From: Nostoc sp. C052
Lineage (GTDB): Bacteria; Cyanobacteriota; Cyanobacteriia; Cyanobacteriales; Nostocaceae
Reading direction: 5' to 3'
Assembly: GCF_013393905.1 (NCBI RefSeq)
Contig: NZ_CP040278.1
Span: forward strand, 1-64,000
DNA: 64,000 bases
Below, piece after piece: positions 60,193 through 64,000 of the stretch; the first letter of the stretch is position 1, and each line of letters begins with the position of its first letter. Position numbers and translations under genes: made by a program. The notes under the pieces were generated by a model, which was given only the letters and a program-made list of their open reading frames with translations, was not told the DNA's origin and made no database searches.

Positions 60193-61827
60193 CTAGGAAG
60201 CCATTTGAGCTTCTATGCGGCTAATTTGTTCGATGAGCTTGGCTCGTTCTGGGCCTACTACTCCAACTTGACGAAGGGCAGCTAGACGCGATTTTGCGTC
60301 ATTTAGCTCTAGCTGTTGAGCGCTAATAGTGTTCGTATTGTTACCTTGAGCTACAATATCTACTAACCCACCGGTTGTCCGCGATGGAGGACGACGGCGA
60401 TCGCCAGCAGTTGGTAAAGAGGCTAGAATTTCTTGCTTGAAAGCTTCTCTGTCTTCTTTGATGGCAAGGGACATGGCTGCAATCAAGTTTTGCTGCTCTT
60501 GCTTTTTAGCTTCTTCAAGCCTTGCTGCGGCAATAGCTTGTTCTTGTTGCTCTTTCTCAGCTTGTAAAGTTCTGATTTCACTAGCTTGCTGATTAATTTT
60601 GTTGGTTTGTTCGTTCACTACTGCTTGTAATTGCAGCAAGACATTGCTGTTTCGCTCACTATCCTTTGCAAGAGCTGCAAGGGTATCAGTGATTGCTGCT
60701 AGTTGTTGTGTAGCTAATTCCATGCTTTTTTCTTCCTCCTGATTACTTTCTTTGGACGCTGCGATGATATGGGGAGCCATTACCGTTTTGGTCTTTTGGT
60801 AAGTAGCTTTTTCGGCATACAAAATGTTTGCCCCTAAAATGTCGAGGCTAGTGATGTACGTGACCTTTTTTCCGTCAATAGTTTTTGGTTGAGTTTTGGC
60901 ATGAGCGTTCATGGACATCCCTAATGTCTTGCTGTTTGCAGAAATTAGAGCCACCTTTTTCTGGTTATTCCACGGGAACAAATGCCCCTTTACCCAAAAT
61001 TCATTGCCAACGATTTCTGCACTTGTCATGATCCCGACAATCTCTTCATTGGCGTGTTTGCCAAGACTGTCGTCGGCATCTAACGGCAATCCTCCAGAGG
61101 AGTTGATTGCTTGAGCTGCCAACTCGCCCACGTTCCTGGGGACAAATAGAGGCAGTTCGGAACCTCTAGCAGGAGCAAATTCAGAAACTTCATCTACGTA
61201 GCACAAAATACCTTCTATCGGTAATCTGTTGGCTAAAGCCTTCGGAACTGCGGCAGTCTGCCCTGCTGCGGAAACGACTTCTTGAAGTTCGCAATTGAAG
61301 GTTAAATCTATCTCTCTCACCGAAGCTTCAACTGCCACACTTTCTGACTCATCAGTTCTAGCCGATGCATAAAAGTTGGGCGACATGTAAGCTGTCGGAA
61401 TGATCCGAACTGAATCGTTAAATCCAGGATAAGTGTTGATTTTTTCTTTCAAAAAATCACCAAAATCCGTCAGCAGTTCTAAGGCGATCGCATTGCGTTC
61501 CTTACCACTACCGTGAACTTGGATAATTTGAGGATCTGACATTTCATACAGTTCAAAAAACTGGTTGCGGAAGGTTTCTATGGCTGTGCCAACTGCCTGC
61601 TGCCAAGTTCTTTGTTGAATGAAATCAGCAAATTTACCTGCTTGAATACCAGATCCCGCTTCTGCACTATCAATGGTTTTACCTAACTGCTCGTCCAAGA
61701 TTTGCTTTAAATCTTCATACGACAAAACACTCGCATCGACCAATACAGAACCTATCTCGGTGAATAGGGCTTTCAGTCGAGAGGTATTGGCTTGTGATAG
61801 TACTCGTCCTGCGGATTGAATGAACAT
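60193..61827 (-). CDS. Prohead protease with fused scaffold-like C-terminus
   Basis: This 544-residue protein lies between portal and capsid genes. Residues about 120-355 have the layout of prohead proteases: a His-containing turn then strands (GKHANEEIVGIMTSAEIVGN then EFWVKGHLFPW), a Ser segment (NSKTLGMSMNAHA) and a following strand pair (VTYITSLDILGANILYAEKA). Catalytic residues are only tentatively His in HANEE and Ser in GMSMN. Residues about 375-470 are a Gln/Glu-rich coiled coil typical of internal scaffolds, and the end is a helical hook (KLIEQISRIEAQM). The fusion would deliver the protease inside the prohead. The start lies 12 bases after a hairpin and has no Shine-Dalgarno. Confidence 0.7.
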   Translation of the reverse strand: MFIQSAGRVLSQANTSRLKALFTEIGSVLVDASVLSYEDLKQILDEQLGKTIDSAEAGSGIQAGKFADFIQQRTWQQAVGTAIETFRNQFFELYEMSDPQIIQVHGSGKERNAIALELLTDFGDFLKEKINTYPGFNDSVRIIPTAYMSPNFYASARTDESESVAVEASVREIDLTFNCELQEVVSAAGQTAAVPKALANRLPIEGILCYVDEVSEFAPARGSELPLFVPRNVGELAAQAINSSGGLPLDADDSLGKHANEEIVGIMTSAEIVGNEFWVKGHLFPWNNQKKVALISANSKTLGMSMNAHAKTQPKTIDGKKVTYITSLDILGANILYAEKATYQKTKTVMAPHIIAASKESNQEEEKSMELATQQLAAITDTLAALAKDSERNSNVLLQLQAVVNEQTNKINQQASEIRTLQAEKEQQEQAIAAARLEEAKKQEQQNLIAAMSLAIKEDREAFKQEILASLPTAGDRRRPPSRTTGGLVDIVAQGNNTNTISAQQLELNDAKSRLAALRQVGVVGPERAKLIEQISRIEAQMAS

Positions 61828-61839
61828 AAAAATGCAAAA

Positions 61840-61866
61840 AAGCGGAAGGTTTTTTGCCTCCCGCTT
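61840..61866 (-). terminator. Hairpin with U-tract upstream of the protease start codon
   Basis: AAGCGG-AGG and CCT-CCGCTT arms with one mismatch, followed leftward by TTTTGCATTTTT and ATG 61827. An upstream TTATAAT lies about 65 bases before the ATG, with AATATCAA between, as in the tape-measure leader. Confidence 0.6.
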
Positions 61867-61939
61867 GAGATTGATATTTAGTTATTTTTGAAATTACAGA
61901 GATTATAACTGTCTGTATCTAAATTCTACAAGATGCTTT

Positions 61940-63349
61940 TTAATTTTTAGATTGTAAAACTCGAATTTTGTCATCTAACCTTCGATTTATTTTAATTTTG
62001 CCGTTGTTTGCAGCTCCATTTTGGGAAAATAATTGTTCTTTACCATTAACATTTTGAATATTTGAACCAGTATTTCCAGGTTGGAGTGGAATATCTCCCG
62101 GTTTGCTGGAATCGAAGAATACATCTCCTCCTTCTAATGGTGGCTCCCCTAGCATTCTCCGACTTTCGTTTCTGGTAATTAAGCCAGCTTGAAATAATAT
62201 AGTTGCTCGTTGCGCTTCTTCTATTTCTTTTCTAGGTTCGGTGTCAGCGATTTGGACAGTGTAATCAGGATAATAAAAATCAACAATTTGATTGTTGAGA
62301 TCGTCAATGATCACTTGAGCGATTGGGAGGATGGCATCTTGAAAAGAGTGTGATTGGGCAACATCAGCTGTAGCAAAACTATCCTCCCTTTGATTCCCCA
62401 CGTCTCGATGCGAGAGTCCAAAATACAAAGCAATTAACCCAGTCAAGAATTCTGTATACTTCAAAAATAGTTCTTCATCGTTCTTCGCACCGAACTTTAC
62501 AACAGAAACTTTGCCGCCAATAATCGGGATTTCTCCCTTGCCGACGACGTTGGTACGCCAATAGTCTCTGAATCCTTCAATCTCGTCCTCTCCAGCATTT
62601 TCCAGGTTAATCATGTAATCTCGCACACCGTTGTTCACGGTGCGAGCCTGATATCCATGTAAACCCATCCAAGTATTTATATCGTCGTAGGCTAACTTGA
62701 TAGGAGAAGGACAGACAATCTCGTAACTACTGACTTTTGCCTGAACCAGAAACATATTCTCATCCAACACAGGAATCCAGTTCTCTTCCCTAGTTTTGGC
62801 TGGACAATACCAGTATCGGGGTTCATCCCAATCCCCATCCCAAGCAGGATCTATCTTGATAAACTCTGGACTTGTACTCCACAACCAAAAAGCTTGCTTA
62901 TCATCGTCGTATCCAGGCTTTTTCTCGATCGCAGCAGAACCAAATATCAATAAATCTTTGATTGCTGATTTAATAAATTTTCTATAAGTATTGTGACGAA
63001 TATCGTTGCTAGGCTTTTTTAAACTGCGGGTTAATCTTCTAGCTTGCTGAATTGCGTTTTTATCATCTTTTAGTTCCTCTGGAGGATCGATTACCCAAGG
63101 AATTGCGGCAACTCCATTGGAAATTCGTTCAATGGCTTTGTCAAATAAGACGTTCTCCGCAAGCTTTTTGAGCAAATCAGGAGTAACTTCTTTTTTGAAA
63201 GAATTATTAAAATTGGTATTGGAATCAAATGCTTGTCTATTGGGAAAAGCCCCAACAGCAGCAACCTTTTTGTGGTTAGCCTTGGGGATTGGGGATTCAA
63301 CAATTTGTCTGGTTGCAGTTCTTTTAGCAGCTCGATTTCTTTTGGCCAT
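61940..63349 (-). CDS. Portal protein
   Basis: From ATG 63349 the protein has 469 residues. Landmarks of phage portals include an early helix after the basic N-terminus (VLFDKAIERISNGVAAIPWV), the wing region with KSAIKDLLIFGSAAIEKKPG, and the clip/stem region with FLTGLIALYFGLSHRDVGNQ then ADVAQSHSFQDAILP. The portal forms the dodecameric DNA channel at one capsid vertex. I prefer ATG 63349, which follows a hairpin and T8 directly, over ATG 63385, whose extension (MQPKPGETLVFF) would span that hairpin. It heads the leftward head module; the terminase expected upstream is not in the window. Confidence 0.82.
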   Translation of the reverse strand: MAKRNRAAKRTATRQIVESPIPKANHKKVAAVGAFPNRQAFDSNTNFNNSFKKEVTPDLLKKLAENVLFDKAIERISNGVAAIPWVIDPPEELKDDKNAIQQARRLTRSLKKPSNDIRHNTYRKFIKSAIKDLLIFGSAAIEKKPGYDDDKQAFWLWSTSPEFIKIDPAWDGDWDEPRYWYCPAKTREENWIPVLDENMFLVQAKVSSYEIVCPSPIKLAYDDINTWMGLHGYQARTVNNGVRDYMINLENAGEDEIEGFRDYWRTNVVGKGEIPIIGGKVSVVKFGAKNDEELFLKYTEFLTGLIALYFGLSHRDVGNQREDSFATADVAQSHSFQDAILPIAQVIIDDLNNQIVDFYYPDYTVQIADTEPRKEIEEAQRATILFQAGLITRNESRRMLGEPPLEGGDVFFDSSKPGDIPLQPGNTGSNIQNVNGKEQLFSQNGAANNGKIKINRRLDDKIRVLQSKN

Positions 63350-63373
63350 AAAAAAAACCAAGGTTTCCCCCGG
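63350..63373 (-). promoter_or_regulatory. Hairpin and T8 abutting the portal start codon
   Basis: Leftward, CCGGGG pairs with CCTTGG (two G-U pairs) around GAAA, followed by TTTTTTTT and then ATG 63349 with no gap and no Shine-Dalgarno. An extended -10 box TGCTATCTT lies upstream at 63411-63419. Confidence 0.5.
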
Positions 63374-63410
63374 CTTAGGTTGCATTTAATTTTTAATAAT
63401 TCATCACTTA

Positions 63411-63419
63411 AAGATAGCA
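63411..63419 (-). promoter_or_regulatory. Extended -10 box upstream of the portal gene
   Basis: TGCTATCTT fits the TGNTANNNT pattern of the other late-type promoters in the window. Its distance to the start codon (about 60 bases) matches the tape-measure leader. Confidence 0.4.
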
Positions 63420-63481
63420 GAAGTCAGTCTGGAACGCTCGATCTACAAGCTCACAGAATTGTATTCTTGGCGATCGCGATT

Positions 63482-63518
63482 TAACTGATACAGTTAGTAA
63501 CTTTATGGACAAACGTCC
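63482..63518 (-). mobile_element. Probable right-end hairpins of an IS200/IS605-type element
   Basis: TAACTG-ATA-CAGTTA (63482-63496) and GGAC-AAAC-GTCC (63507-63518) lie just after the TnpB stop. Short imperfect hairpins at the end are typical of this transposon type. The exact cleavage site cannot be fixed without the other end. Confidence 0.4.
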
Positions 63519-64000
63519 TCAAGCAACTTTTCCCGGTGTTACCCGGAAAGGATATACTGCAATATCCTCTATCCCTGAACTCAACGTCGCTGGGAATACC
63601 TTTCTTATAATGTTCAGGCTAGCGTTAATATCTGCGTGGATAAGTCTACCATCACTGGATCTATACCAAGCCCTTTTTATTCGCTTACCACTGAATGTAT
63701 GCTTTTCACCTTTTTTGTAAACAGGGATTGGGTCTAAATCGAGGAACGACGAGGCGGAAGTGTAGCTTTCCTCATTAATCAAAACGGTTATCCCAACCAG
63801 TTCAGATTTATATTGCAATTGCTCGATAAACCGTGAATGAGGAATACCGACAAAGTTCTGGTTAGTCTTTGTCCCAAGATTAATTTTTTGTTTCCATTGG
63901 TCATTTTTACCAATAACCAATGTCCCAATCTTTTCATCGACCAAATGGTTAATGATCCATCTACTGGCATTGTGCAAGTAATTATCAATTTGGTTGTTGC
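63519..64000 (-). CDS. tnpB: TnpB (IS200/IS605 OrfB), partial at window end
   Basis: The C-terminal 160 residues of a TnpB RNA-guided nuclease: IGTLVIGKNDQWKQKINLG, FVGIPHSRFIEQLQYKSELV, VLINEESYTSASSFLDLDPI and GRLIHADINASLNIIRKVFP. RuvC-like catalytic Glu (INEESYTS) and Asp (HADINASLNI) are present. The usual two CxxC zinc knuckles between them are missing, as in a known subgroup. The frame runs off the window at 64000. TnpB uses a guide RNA from the transposon right end, which would lie just beyond the stop codon, near 63480-63518. No TnpA is visible. Confidence 0.88.
   Translation of the reverse strand, partial: NNQIDNYLHNASRWIINHLVDEKIGTLVIGKNDQWKQKINLGTKTNQNFVGIPHSRFIEQLQYKSELVGITVLINEESYTSASSFLDLDPIPVYKKGEKHTFSGKRIKRAWYRSSDGRLIHADINASLNIIRKVFPATLSSGIEDIAVYPFRVTPGKVA

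Noticed and set aside
1..64000. tRNA genes, integrase, terminase, polymerase or a toxin-antitoxin pair
   Set aside because: Looked for by eye on both strands; no convincing cloverleaf or family motif was found, so none is reported.

Overview
The window reads as part of the genome of a tailed phage (or an integrated or plasmid-like prophage) of a cyanobacterium, most likely a filamentous one. A portal protein, a prohead protease with a scaffold-like tail, a major capsid protein, head-completion proteins, a tape-measure protein, a hub with a lysin domain and several tail fibres establish the phage identity. The cyanobacterial host is inferred from frequent HIP1-type GCGATCGC octamers, an AGTGCTG-type heptamer repeat, an IS1634-like element and a TnpB gene of cyanobacterial flavour. 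The two transposable elements suggest the genome spends time inside a host.

Layout. 1-3.9 kb: tail hub fused to an M15 peptidase (+), convergent with a tail/baseplate protein (-) and a small protein. 4-5.7 kb: small membrane and unknown proteins. 5.8-17.7 kb: host-recognition region. It holds three fibre proteins with the same N-terminal anchor module (two with different C-terminal modules, one anchor alone), a pectin-lyase-type tailspike, a discoidin/LamG-like adhesin and a structural protein. It also holds a divergent sliding-clamp-like gene, an IS1634-type insertion (7875-9586), and a remnant of a second clamp gene. 17.8-20.6 kb: small unknown genes. 20.8-45.3 kb: one uninterrupted 8170-residue tape-measure gene carrying a lipase-like domain, a J-domain and several internal repeat classes. 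45.3-46.8 kb: two related genes downstream of it. 46.8-50.7 kb: a leftward set of small membrane proteins, a DUF2958 protein and a zinc-ribbon protein. 50.8-54.2 kb: two more sliding-clamp-like paralogues. 54.4-56.5 kb: a peptide gene, a coiled-coil protein with a possible HTH, and small genes. 56.9-57.9 kb: an orphan cytosine-5 DNA methyltransferase. 58.0-63.3 kb: leftward head module (portal, protease/scaffold, capsid, two connector-type genes). 63.5-64.0 kb: C-terminal part of a TnpB.

How it fits together. Head genes, tape measure, hub and fibres build a virion whose tail, by the usual residue-to-length rule, could exceed 1 micrometre. The fibre region shows repeated duplication of a divergent fibre/promoter/clamp unit with exchange of receptor-binding ends. 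Three features recur across the window: extended -10 promoters of the form TGNTANNNT, a Shine-Dalgarno block GGAGARCAARATG, and terminator-like hairpins whose U-tract lies at or just before the start codon of structural genes. The last pattern suggests late genes are controlled by antitermination or RNA structure. No terminase, tail-tube, integrase, polymerase, tRNA or CRISPR array was seen.
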